A program made the translations under genes and the position numbers. The notes below the pieces were generated by a model. The model was given only the letters and a program-made list of their open reading frames with translations, had not been told where the DNA came from and made no database searches. Of a stretch of 5,974 bases of DNA, positions 1 to 5,457 are shown piece after piece; the first letter of the stretch is position 1; each line of letters starts with the position of its first letter. Source of the DNA: Gemmatimonadota bacterium (GTDB lineage: Bacteria; Latescibacterota; UBA2968; UBA8231). Location of the stretch: positions 1-5,974 of the forward strand of contig VXZF01000373.1 in assembly GCA_009845645.1 (NCBI GenBank), in the 5' to 3' direction.

Positions 1-2
1 AC

Positions 3-1388
3 GTACGCAAAATTGTCGAAGCAGCGGTGCAGCGCGTCGTCAGCGGTGGAGACGGCAGCGAGAGCGGGGACACAGGTGTATTCGCGACGATTGACGCGGC
101 CGTCCAGGGCGCGACTCGTGCCCAGCAGCAGTTGGTCACCTTGTCGCTGGAGGAGCGCAAAAAGATCGTCGAAGCCCTCCGGCAGACGACGCACGCCCAT
201 GCCGAGGAGTTTTCGCGGCGGGCTTTGGCCGAGACGGGCATGGGGCGATTGGAAGACAAGATTATCAAGCACCAAGTCGCGGCCGATACGACGCCCGGCG
301 TCGAAGACCTAGAGGCCACTTCGTGGACCGGCGACCACGGGCTGACCGTAGTCGAAATGGCTCCCTACGGGGTCATCGGCGCGGTCACCCCATCGACGCA
401 TCCCGTGCCGACGATGGTCAACAACGCCATTTGCATTGTCGCCGCGGGCAACTCGGTCGTCTTCAACGTACATCCAGCGGGCAGAAAGGTCTCCATGTTC
501 GCGGTGGGCTTGATCAATCAGGCCATTGTCGCGGCTGGCGGGCCAGCCAACTTGGTGACCGCGGTCGAAACGCCGACCATTGAGACGGCCAACGAATTGT
601 TCAATCACCCAGACATCCGCCTGCTGCTAGTCACAGGTGGCCCAGGCGTGGCCAAGGCCGCGCTGGGCAGCCCAAAAAAGGCCATCGTCGCCGGTCCGGG
701 CAATCCGCCCGTGGTCGTCGATGAAACGGCCGCTTTGGCTAAGGCCGCGCGCGACATCATCGACGGGGGAGGCTTTGACAATAACATCCTTTGCATCGGC
801 GAGAAGCAGGTCTTTGCCGTCGCTTCCATTGCCGACGAGCTCAAGCGGCTGATGGTCCAATACAATGCCTATGAGCTCGATGCGCGGCAGATCGAGGCGC
901 TCGCGCAGGTGGCTTTTGCCGATGGGTCAGACGGACATCTCGTAGCCAACCGCGAGCTGGTGGGGCGTGACGCCGCCGTGTTGGGCGAGCGCATTGGCCT
1001 GCGGCTCGACTCGTCGCTGCGCATGCTGATTGGCGAAACCGACGCCAACCACGTTTTCGTGCGCGAGGAGCAGATGATGCCCTTTCTGCCGATCGTGCGC
1101 GTGCCCAACGTCGACCAAGCCATCCGCGAGGCCGTCATCTCCGAGCACGGCTACGGGCACACGGCCGTGATTCATTCGCGCAACATCGAAAACATGCACA
1201 ACATGGCTTGCGCCGTGGATACCACCATTTTCGTCAAGAACGGTCCTTCCTACGCCGGGGTTGGCTTGGGCGGCGAGGGCTTTGGGACGTACTCAATCGC
1301 CGGGCCGACGGGCGAGGGGCTGACGTCGCCGCGCACCTTTACCCGCCAGCGCCGCTGCGCTCTCGTCGATTACTTCCGCATCACCTGA
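3..1388 (+). CDS. CoA-acylating aldehyde dehydrogenase, PduP/EutE type (5' partial)
   Basis: This enzyme oxidises an aldehyde to acyl-CoA with NAD+ and CoA inside the BMC lumen. The frame is open to the left edge, so the start lies upstream; the GTG at 27 is an internal codon. Residues coded from base 3 (VRKIVEAAVQRVV) form an amphipathic helix followed by a Gly/Ser/Asp linker, the usual N-terminal encapsulation peptide of PduP-like enzymes. The catalytic core then shows VTGGPGVAKAA, the segment AGPGNPPVVVDETA, and DNNILCIGEK, whose cysteine (codon 792-794) is the expected acyl-thioester nucleophile. The C-terminus (GEGLTSPRTFTRQRRC, then LVDYFRI) is typical of this family and separates it from ordinary aldehyde dehydrogenases. 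Its TGA overlaps the ATG of the next gene. The family assignment is firm, but the substrate (propanal, acetaldehyde, lactaldehyde or another) cannot be read from the sequence, so I give no gene symbol. Confidence 0.95.
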   Translation, partial: VRKIVEAAVQRVVSGGDGSESGDTGVFATIDAAVQGATRAQQQLVTLSLEERKKIVEALRQTTHAHAEEFSRRALAETGMGRLEDKIIKHQVAADTTPGVEDLEATSWTGDHGLTVVEMAPYGVIGAVTPSTHPVPTMVNNAICIVAAGNSVVFNVHPAGRKVSMFAVGLINQAIVAAGGPANLVTAVETPTIETANELFNHPDIRLLLVTGGPGVAKAALGSPKKAIVAGPGNPPVVVDETAALAKAARDIIDGGGFDNNILCIGEKQVFAVASIADELKRLMVQYNAYELDARQIEALAQVAFADGSDGHLVANRELVGRDAAVLGERIGLRLDSSLRMLIGETDANHVFVREEQMMPFLPIVRVPNVDQAIREAVISEHGYGHTAVIHSRNIENMHNMACAVDTTIFVKNGPSYAGVGLGGEGFGTYSIAGPTGEGLTSPRTFTRQRRCALVDYFRIT

Positions 1389-1702
1389 TGCTCTTGGGTC
1401 AAGTCAAAGGGCACCTAATTTCCACGGCCAAGGTCCCGAGCCTGCACGGCAAGAAGCTCTTAGTCGTCGAAATCGCGTCGGTGCGCGAGCACGGCTTGGT
1501 GCTGACGGGGCGGGATATGGTTTGCATCGACGCGGTGCAAGCGGGCAAAGGCGAGTTGGTGATTTTGGTGCAGGGTAGCTCGTCGCGGATCGCCCCGAAC
1601 TTGGGCGATGTGCCAACCGACGCGGTAATCGTCGGGATCGTCGATTCGCTACAGGCTATGGGCAAGGACTTCGACTGTCGGCAACTGAGCCGCGAGGGGT
1701 AG
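1388..1702 (+). CDS. BMC-P shell vertex protein, EutN/CcmL family
   Basis: This 104-residue protein should form the pentamers that cap the vertices of the polyhedral shell. Family landmarks are the N-terminal strand MLLGQVKGHLISTAKVPSL, then HGKKLLVVE, then DMVCIDAVQAGKGE (residues 43-56), VILVQGSSSR (58-67) and DAVIVGIVD (78-86). The open frame extends back to 1208, but that part overlaps the dehydrogenase and resembles nothing. The ATG at 1388 is chosen because homologous sequence begins exactly there and it overlaps the upstream stop as TGATG. No Shine-Dalgarno site precedes it, so translation is probably coupled to the dehydrogenase. Two oddities: Gln51 replaces the first glycine of the usual GAG turn, and a short tail of about 15 residues (KDFDCRQLSREG) follows the core fold. 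Confidence 0.95.
   Translation: MLLGQVKGHLISTAKVPSLHGKKLLVVEIASVREHGLVLTGRDMVCIDAVQAGKGELVILVQGSSSRIAPNLGDVPTDAVIVGIVDSLQAMGKDFDCRQLSREG
1694..1699 (+). promoter_or_regulatory. Ribosome binding site of pduL
   Basis: GAGGGG lies inside the last codons of the BMC-P gene, six bases before the ATG at 1706. It supports that start and shows the two genes are translated from one message. Confidence 0.6.
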
Positions 1703-1705
1703 GCG

Positions 1706-2386
1706 ATGGACATTGCACCAGCGGCTGGATTGGACCGCAAGCAGATTGAGGCGCTGGTGCGCCGGGTGGTGTACGATCATCTGCCCGACGCTCAGCTAGA
1801 GCAAGCTCCCTCAGCCCCGAGGCTGGTCGTCAATATGTCCGCCCGCCACGTCCATCTCAACCGAGCGGCGCTGACCGCGCTTTTTGGCGCGGGTGCCGAG
1901 TTGACCGTGCAGAAGGCTCTGTACCAGGAAGGCGCTTTCGCCGCCGAGCAGACGGTATCGGTTTTCGGCCCGCGCAAGCAGGTGATTCCCAATGTCCGAA
2001 TCCTCGGCCCATTGCGCGATTACAACCAGGTGGAGTTGGCCTTTACGGACGCCCGCTATTTGGGCATTGACGCTCCGGTGCGGCTCAGCGGCAACATTGA
2101 GAGGACGCCGGGATGCTACTTGGTGGGGCCGGCTGGAGGGCTGGAATTGGATCACGGGGTGATTCGGGCCGCTCGCCACGTGCATTTAAACCCGGAAGAG
2201 GCTGCGTACTACGGAGTCGGTCCGGGGGACTTGCTGCGGCTGGTAGTAGAAGGCGATCAGGGCGGGATGTTGGAAGGGCTGATCTGCCGCGTCAGCGAGC
2301 GTGAGCGCCTAGAAGTTCACATCGATACGGACGAGGGCAATGCGATTGATTTGGTACACGCCCGCAAGGTATATTTAGAGCGTTGA
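1706..2386 (+). CDS. pduL: PduL-type phosphate acyltransferase (phosphotransacylase)
   Basis: It converts acyl-CoA plus phosphate to acyl-phosphate and free CoA, regenerating CoA for the dehydrogenase within the shell. The 226 residues carry the two PduL beta-barrel halves. Visible zinc-site residues are His48 and His50 (NMSARHVHL), Glu110 (NQVE), His158 and His160 (AARHVHL) and His205 (VHIDTDEGN). Arg104, just before NQVE, matches the conserved active-site arginine position. RLSGN with TPG (126-136) is another family signature. Residues 10-27 (LDRKQIEALVRRVVYDHL region) form an amphipathic helix followed by a Pro/Ala/Gln-rich linker, as expected of an encapsulation peptide in lumenal PduL proteins. 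The gene starts three bases after the BMC-P stop. Sitting next to the acylating dehydrogenase is the normal metabolosome arrangement. Acyl chain preference is unknown. Confidence 0.96.
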   Translation: MDIAPAAGLDRKQIEALVRRVVYDHLPDAQLEQAPSAPRLVVNMSARHVHLNRAALTALFGAGAELTVQKALYQEGAFAAEQTVSVFGPRKQVIPNVRILGPLRDYNQVELAFTDARYLGIDAPVRLSGNIERTPGCYLVGPAGGLELDHGVIRAARHVHLNPEEAAYYGVGPGDLLRLVVEGDQGGMLEGLICRVSERERLEVHIDTDEGNAIDLVHARKVYLER

Positions 2387-2411
2387 AAGCAAGAATCCGC
2401 ACAATTACTTC

Positions 2412-2418
2412 AGGAGGT
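2412..2418 (+). promoter_or_regulatory. Strong ribosome binding site before first BMC-T gene
   Basis: AGGAGGT, a perfect Shine-Dalgarno match, ends five bases before the ATG at 2424. It lies in the 37-base stretch after pduL, the longest gap in the window, which holds no hairpin or promoter that I can see. It is the best ribosome binding site here, consistent with high expression of a major shell protein. Confidence 0.8.
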
Positions 2419-2423
2419 AAGGG

Positions 2424-2984
2424 ATGTCGGATGCAATAGGCATGGTAGAAACCGTGGGGTTGGTCGGGGTCGTCGAGGCTGGCGACGCCATGGCCAAGGC
2501 CGCTAGCGTCCAGCTTTTGGGCTGGGACCGAGTCGGCTCTGGCTTGGTGACTGTGTTTTGCTCAGGGGATGTGGCGGCCGTCAAGTCGGCCGTGGATGCT
2601 GGTTCGACTGCGGCGGCCAAGGTCGGACAGGTGCATTCGGTGCACGTGATTCCCCGCCCGCACAGCGAGCTGACGGCCGTGGTACCCGAGCGTGGCGACA
2701 GCGGTGACAGCGATGGCAGCGTCCGCGCCTTGGGTCTGATTGAGACGAAGGGATCCATCGGCGTGATCGAAGCAGCCGACGCCATGAGCAAGGCCGCTAA
2801 TGTGGAGGTCGTCAAGTTGCAGGACATCGGCGGCGGGTACATCACCGCTATCGTCAGTGGCGACGTCGGCTCGGTGCAGGCTTCGGTCAGCGCCGGTGCC
2901 GAGGCGGCCGAGCGCGTAGGCGAACTCGTGTCGCAACACGTGATTCCCCGCCCCCACGACGATCTCATCGCGCTGTACTTGTAG
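2424..2984 (+). CDS. BMC-T tandem-domain shell protein (trimer)
   Basis: This 186-residue protein has two BMC domains and should form a trimeric pseudohexamer in the shell facets. Domain 1 spans about residues 4-82 (AIGMVETVG to HVIPRP) and domain 2 about 101-180 (ALGLIETKG to HVIPRP), joined by a Gly/Ser/Asp-rich linker. Both domains run in canonical order, so it is not circularly permuted as PduB or EutL are; this is the PduT-like topology. Both have the edge lysine in DAMxKAA and the edge arginine in PRP. Pore loops are RVGSG in domain 1 and DIGGG in domain 2, both small and glycine-rich. A cysteine (Cys46, VFCSGD) lies in the strand after the pore rather than at the pore position that binds the iron-sulfur cluster in PduT. 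The stop is followed directly by the ribosome binding site of the BMC-H gene. Confidence 0.95.
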   Translation: MSDAIGMVETVGLVGVVEAGDAMAKAASVQLLGWDRVGSGLVTVFCSGDVAAVKSAVDAGSTAAAKVGQVHSVHVIPRPHSELTAVVPERGDSGDSDGSVRALGLIETKGSIGVIEAADAMSKAANVEVVKLQDIGGGYITAIVSGDVGSVQASVSAGAEAAERVGELVSQHVIPRPHDDLIALYL

Positions 2985-2990
2985 AGGAGA
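2985..2990 (+). promoter_or_regulatory. Ribosome binding site of BMC-H gene
   Basis: AGGAGA begins on the base after the BMC-T stop and ends six bases before the ATG at 2997. It is a good Shine-Dalgarno site with good spacing, consistent with strong expression of the hexamer. Confidence 0.75.
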
Positions 2991-2996
2991 CAAATA

Positions 2997-3260
2997 ATGA
3001 AAGCATTGGGCATGGTCGAGACCCGCGGTTTGGTCTGCGTCGTCGAAGCCCTCGACGCCATGTTGAAGACCGCGGACGTGAGCTATGCGGGCCAAAAGCG
3101 CGTGGGCAGTGGCCTAATCGCCGTGCTAGTCGAAGGCGACGTAGCCGCAGTCAAAGCGGCCGTAGATGCAGGGGCGCAAGCTGCCCAGCGCATCGGCGAA
3201 CTGCGCAGCGTCCACGTGATTCCCCGTCCAACTGAGGGACTGACAGATCAACTTGGTTAG
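2997..3260 (+). CDS. BMC-H shell hexamer protein (PduA/PduJ/CcmK-like)
   Basis: This is a single BMC domain of 87 residues, the usual length, forming hexamers that tile the facets. It starts ALGMVETRG, has DAMLKTADV with the edge lysine, the pore loop KRVGSG, the strand [20 protein letters not shown] and the edge motif HVIPRP. The short GSG pore is the type that passes small polar metabolites in PduA. Cys14 ([12 protein letters not shown]) sits where a small aliphatic residue is more usual. It is closest by eye to the domains of the preceding BMC-T, sharing even DNA stretches around HVIPRP. It is the only BMC-H gene in the window, so it is probably the bulk facet protein unless others lie outside. 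Confidence 0.96.
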   Translation: MKALGMVETRGLVCVVEALDAMLKTADVSYAGQKRVGSGLIAVLVEGDVAAVKAAVDAGAQAAQRIGELRSVHVIPRPTEGLTDQLG

Positions 3261-3262
3261 CT

Positions 3263-3268
3263 AGGTGG
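3263..3268 (+). promoter_or_regulatory. Possible ribosome binding site for an alternative TTG start at 3277
   Basis: AGGTGG overlaps the GTG at 3265 and lies eight bases before an in-frame TTG at 3277. The GTG itself has no convincing Shine-Dalgarno site. Starting at TTG would give an N-terminus (MHIDAPVVT) that lines up with that of the aldolase gene at 5458 (MIRIDDAVIT). This makes TTG a credible alternative start. Confidence 0.35.
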
Positions 3269-3714
3269 CCAAGGCTTTGCACATTGACGCCCCGGTAGTA
3301 ACCGGCGATTTGCTCGGACGCGAGCACAAGGGCGAGCGGACGCTGAGCGTGTCCCCCAGCGCCATCTTGACGCCGACGGCTTGGGATTACATCCGCCAGC
3401 ATCGGTTGCAGCTAAGTCGCGGCGATGCCGTTACGGCAACTTCCGATGGCATTGCGGACGCAGGCCGGTGCGAGCATCCCGACCGCGCCTGCGGATGCGA
3501 GCACGAGGAATTTGGTTCGGGGTACGTCGAGCCGGCGCGCTGTGGCGATTGCGCCGTCCACCAGCGCAAGCAGGCGGGAGATCCCGAGGCGAGTTGCGAG
3601 GGTTGCAACCGCTACAAGACGCTTTTGCAACAAATTGAGCAGGGCCAAGCCACCGATCCAGAAGCCTTAGTTGAACAGATCACCGAGTTAGTCATTCACC
3701 GACTGGCAGACTAA
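3265..3714 (+). CDS. Cysteine-rich BMC-associated protein with EutT-like N-terminal module
   Basis: The function is unknown; the protein has 149 residues from the GTG, or 145 from a TTG at 3277. Residues about 9-52 match the N-terminal module of EutT as I recall it: VVTGDLLG, a GER segment, then SPSAILTPTAWDYIRQHRL with the LTPxA signature. The adenosyltransferase helical domain of EutT is absent. The middle holds seven cysteines (69, 76, 78, 93, 96, 111, 114), including CxC and two CxxC pairs, plus histidines, pointing to a zinc or iron-sulfur site. Residues 131-148 (DPEALVEQITELVIHRLA) form an amphipathic helix like the dehydrogenase and PduL encapsulation peptides, here at the C-terminus. 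Placed among shell genes, it could be a lumenal metal or redox protein, a cofactor helper or a cargo adaptor; the sequence does not decide. It starts four bases after the BMC-H stop. Confidence 0.85.
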   Translation: MAKALHIDAPVVTGDLLGREHKGERTLSVSPSAILTPTAWDYIRQHRLQLSRGDAVTATSDGIADAGRCEHPDRACGCEHEEFGSGYVEPARCGDCAVHQRKQAGDPEASCEGCNRYKTLLQQIEQGQATDPEALVEQITELVIHRLAD

Positions 3715-3717
3715 GCT

Positions 3718-4302
3718 ATGGCGGGCGACCCGGCAGTCGGCATGATCGAGGTACAGGGCGTGGCCGCTGCCATTGTGGGGGCGGATGCGGCCTGCAAAGC
3801 CGCGGACGTTAAGCTCGCAGGTTGGTCGTCAATCGGCGGTTATACCACGGCCTTTTTCACCGGATCGATTAGCGATGTAGCCGCCGCGCTGCGAAGCGGC
3901 GAAGAAGCAGCCCGCAGCGTGATAGAACACGTAGTGGCCGCACCCCTACTCCAACCCGCTGCCGCCTGCCACCAATTCGTCGATTTTCCGGTCCGGTCCG
4001 ACAGCGACTTTCCCGCCGGTGCCCTAGGATTGGTCGAGACGCGCGGCTACGGGGCTCACATTCACACCAACGATCAGATGGTCAAGACGGCTCCCGTCGA
4101 GGTCATCAACGTGCTGACGGTCCACGACCGCGTGGTATGTTCGCTAGTCTTGGGAGACGTAGGGGCCGTCAACGAAGCCATAGCCGTCGCGCAAAAACTG
4201 CTTGCGGACTGCGAGCACTTGCTGGGCACGGCCCTGATTCCACAGCCGAGGCCAGAAGTCTTGGCTGCATACGCCGCGCCGATGGGAGGTGGCGGTGTCT
4301 AG
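3718..4302 (+). CDS. Divergent BMC-T tandem-domain shell protein with charged pore loop
   Basis: This 194-residue protein has two BMC domains in canonical order, so it should form a trimer. Domain 1 is about residues 5-80 (AVGMIEVQG to LLQP) and domain 2 about 101-177 (ALGLVETRG to LIPQP). Domain 1 has degenerate landmarks: DAACKAADV replaces DAMxKAA, GSISDV replaces GDVAAV, and the edge PRP is lost. Domain 2 keeps QMVKTAPV and LGDVGAV, but its pore loop aligns without gaps as VHDR (135-138) instead of IGSG, putting His136 and Asp137 at the pore. Domain 1 has IGGY. The topology recalls PduT, but the PduT pore cysteine is not seen. Other cysteines are 26, 84, 141 and 165. A Gly-rich tail (GGGG) ends the protein. 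It starts three bases after the previous stop without a clear ribosome binding site and overlaps the next gene. Confidence 0.9.
   Translation: MAGDPAVGMIEVQGVAAAIVGADAACKAADVKLAGWSSIGGYTTAFFTGSISDVAAALRSGEEAARSVIEHVVAAPLLQPAAACHQFVDFPVRSDSDFPAGALGLVETRGYGAHIHTNDQMVKTAPVEVINVLTVHDRVVCSLVLGDVGAVNEAIAVAQKLLADCEHLLGTALIPQPRPEVLAAYAAPMGGGGV
4284..4289 (+). promoter_or_regulatory. Ribosome binding site deciding the start of the four-domain gene
   Basis: GGGAGG lies within the end of the preceding BMC-T gene, five bases before GTG at 4295. An in-frame GTG at 4289 overlaps this site and so could not use it, which favours 4295. Confidence 0.6.
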
Positions 4303-5443
4303 CGGAGCGATCGGCATACTGGAGACGCGCGGCATGGCGTCGCTAATGGCTTCTACCGATGCCATGCTCAAGGCCGCTGAAGTACAACTCTGTGGCCGGC
4401 ACGGCATTGGCTCGGGTTGGCTCACCACCGTAATCTCCGGCCAAGTGGCTGATGTAGAAGCGGCCATTAGCGTCGGCGAGGTCGAGGCGAATCGCACCGG
4501 CGAACTGATTGGCACGCAAGTGGTGCCGCGACCGGATGCGCGCGCCACCGACGCCATGCCCCACGCAACCGGCCTCGGTGCCGAGCAGGTCCAGCCGCAG
4601 GCGATTGGCTTGTTGGAGACTCAGGGCCTGACGCCGCTAGTGGCCGGTGCCGATGCCATGCTCAAGGCCGCCCAGGTGGAGCTAGGGGGTTGGGCCTTCA
4701 TCGGCGGTGCGCTGTGCCACGCGCCGATCTTTGGCGATGTGGCGGCCGTGCAGACAGCGCTAGAAGTCGGCCGTCAAGCAGCCGAGCGGATTGGCACCGT
4801 GTACGCGACGCTCGTTTTGCCCCAGCCCAGCGAGGGACTAGGTCCTCTGTTACCGCCCGCGCCACCGGTCGAGCTGCGTTCCACCGGTGCCTTGGGCCTC
4901 ATAGAGACCATTGGTTACGCCTCGGTCGTGGGCAGTGCGAACGCCATGCTCAAGGCCGCAGATGTCCAAATCGAGCGCTTGAGCATTGGTAGCGGTGGGC
5001 GGATTACCGCGCTGGCCACCGGCCATCTCGACGACGTGCAGGCCGCAGTGCGCGCCGGTGCCGAGGCAGCCACGGCTTTGGGGGAGCTCGACGCCTCGGC
5101 CGTAGTCTCGCGGCCCGATCCCGCGCTCGTCGCCCGCTTTGCGACCGCAGTCGAGGGCCTTGGCGCGGGTGCGCGGCAGGCCATGGGGCTGATTGAGACG
5201 CGCAGCACTGTGGCCTTGGTGCGGGCCGTTGATCGCATGCTCAAGGCCGCAGCCGTCGAATACGAAGGGGCCTATAAGGTGGGGTACTACTTGACGGCCG
5301 CGGTCGTGCGCGGCGATGTCGGTGCCGTGCAGGTCGCCACTGATGCGGGTCGGCAGGAGGCCGTTGAACACGGAGAACTAGTCTCGGCCTACGCAATCCC
5401 ACAGCCCTACAGCGGCCTCGAAGGCCGCCTGCCGCACGTTTAG
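4295..5443 (+). CDS. Four-domain BMC shell protein (quadruple BMC fusion)
   Basis: A single open frame of 382 residues (384 if GTG 4289 is used) holds four complete BMC domains: about 4-80, 102-178, 198-274 and 295-371. They start at spacings of 98, 96 and 97 residues, with linkers of 19-21 residues, about the linker length of the BMC-T at 2424. Each begins A(I/L/M)GL(I/L)ET and keeps MLKAA with the edge lysine (26, 124, 220, 317). Pore loops differ: IGSG, IGGA, IGSGG and VGYY. The edge PRP motif reads PRP, PQP, SRP, PQP. Domains 1 and 3 resemble each other, as do 2 and 4, suggesting fusion or duplication of two BMC-T units. Three chains would supply twelve domains, enough for two pseudohexamers, stacked or side by side; this is inference. 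Known shell proteins have one or two such domains. It overlaps the upstream gene by eight bases. Confidence 0.93.
   Translation: MSSGAIGILETRGMASLMASTDAMLKAAEVQLCGRHGIGSGWLTTVISGQVADVEAAISVGEVEANRTGELIGTQVVPRPDARATDAMPHATGLGAEQVQPQAIGLLETQGLTPLVAGADAMLKAAQVELGGWAFIGGALCHAPIFGDVAAVQTALEVGRQAAERIGTVYATLVLPQPSEGLGPLLPPAPPVELRSTGALGLIETIGYASVVGSANAMLKAADVQIERLSIGSGGRITALATGHLDDVQAAVRAGAEAATALGELDASAVVSRPDPALVARFATAVEGLGAGARQAMGLIETRSTVALVRAVDRMLKAAAVEYEGAYKVGYYLTAAVVRGDVGAVQVATDAGRQEAVEHGELVSAYAIPQPYSGLEGRLPHV
4304..5407 (+). repeat. Four tandem BMC-domain repeats, period about 290 bases
   Basis: The units lie at 4304-4534, 4598-4828, 4886-5116 and 5177-5407. Each contains a near-identical DNA word coding for AMLKAA: gccatgctcaaggccgc at 4361-4377, 4655-4671 and 4943-4959 is exact, and 5234-5250 differs in its second base. 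Outside this word the units have diverged widely at the DNA level while keeping the protein fold. Confidence 0.85.
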
Positions 5444-5444
5444 C

Positions 5445-5449
5445 GAGGA
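5445..5449 (+). promoter_or_regulatory. Ribosome binding site of aldolase gene
   Basis: GAGGA follows the stop of the four-domain gene and ends eight bases before ATG at 5458, supporting that start. Confidence 0.55.
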
Positions 5450-5457
5450 CGCGAAAA

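Noticed and set aside
13..312. Plus-strand open frame of 99 residues at the left edge
   Set aside because: It is an Arg/Ser-rich shadow of the dehydrogenase frame, which continues open to the window edge.
674..680. A AAA AAG in frame in the dehydrogenase, a classic slippery heptamer
   Set aside because: The -1 frame reaches a stop after about 15 codons, cutting off the catalytic cysteine; I see no stimulating structure, and PKK is simply part of the protein.
1208..1387. Upstream extension of the BMC-P open frame
   Set aside because: It overlaps the conserved C-terminal part of the dehydrogenase in another frame, and EutN/CcmL homology begins exactly at the ATG at 1388.
2387..2423. Possible terminator or promoter in the 37-base gap after pduL
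   Set aside because: There is no inverted repeat, T-run or recognisable -35/-10 pair; it contains only a strong ribosome binding site.
2643..2648. CACGTG palindrome recurring in the shell genes as a possible operator
   Set aside because: It falls inside codons for the conserved residues H-V and its recurrence is explained by the protein motif HVIPRP.
2405..3061. Long minus-strand open frame of 218 residues opposite the BMC-T gene (and similar ones opposite other genes)
   Set aside because: The predicted protein is Ser/Thr/Pro/Ala-rich with no domain pattern, and mirrors GC-rich codon structure of the clearly real plus-strand genes.
4295..5443. Possibility that the four-domain frame is an artefact of two BMC-T genes joined by a sequencing error
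   Set aside because: The linker between domains 2 and 3 is of normal length and composition (Pro-rich), with no homopolymer, hidden stop or remnant start and ribosome binding site that would mark a broken gene boundary. It cannot be excluded without related sequences.
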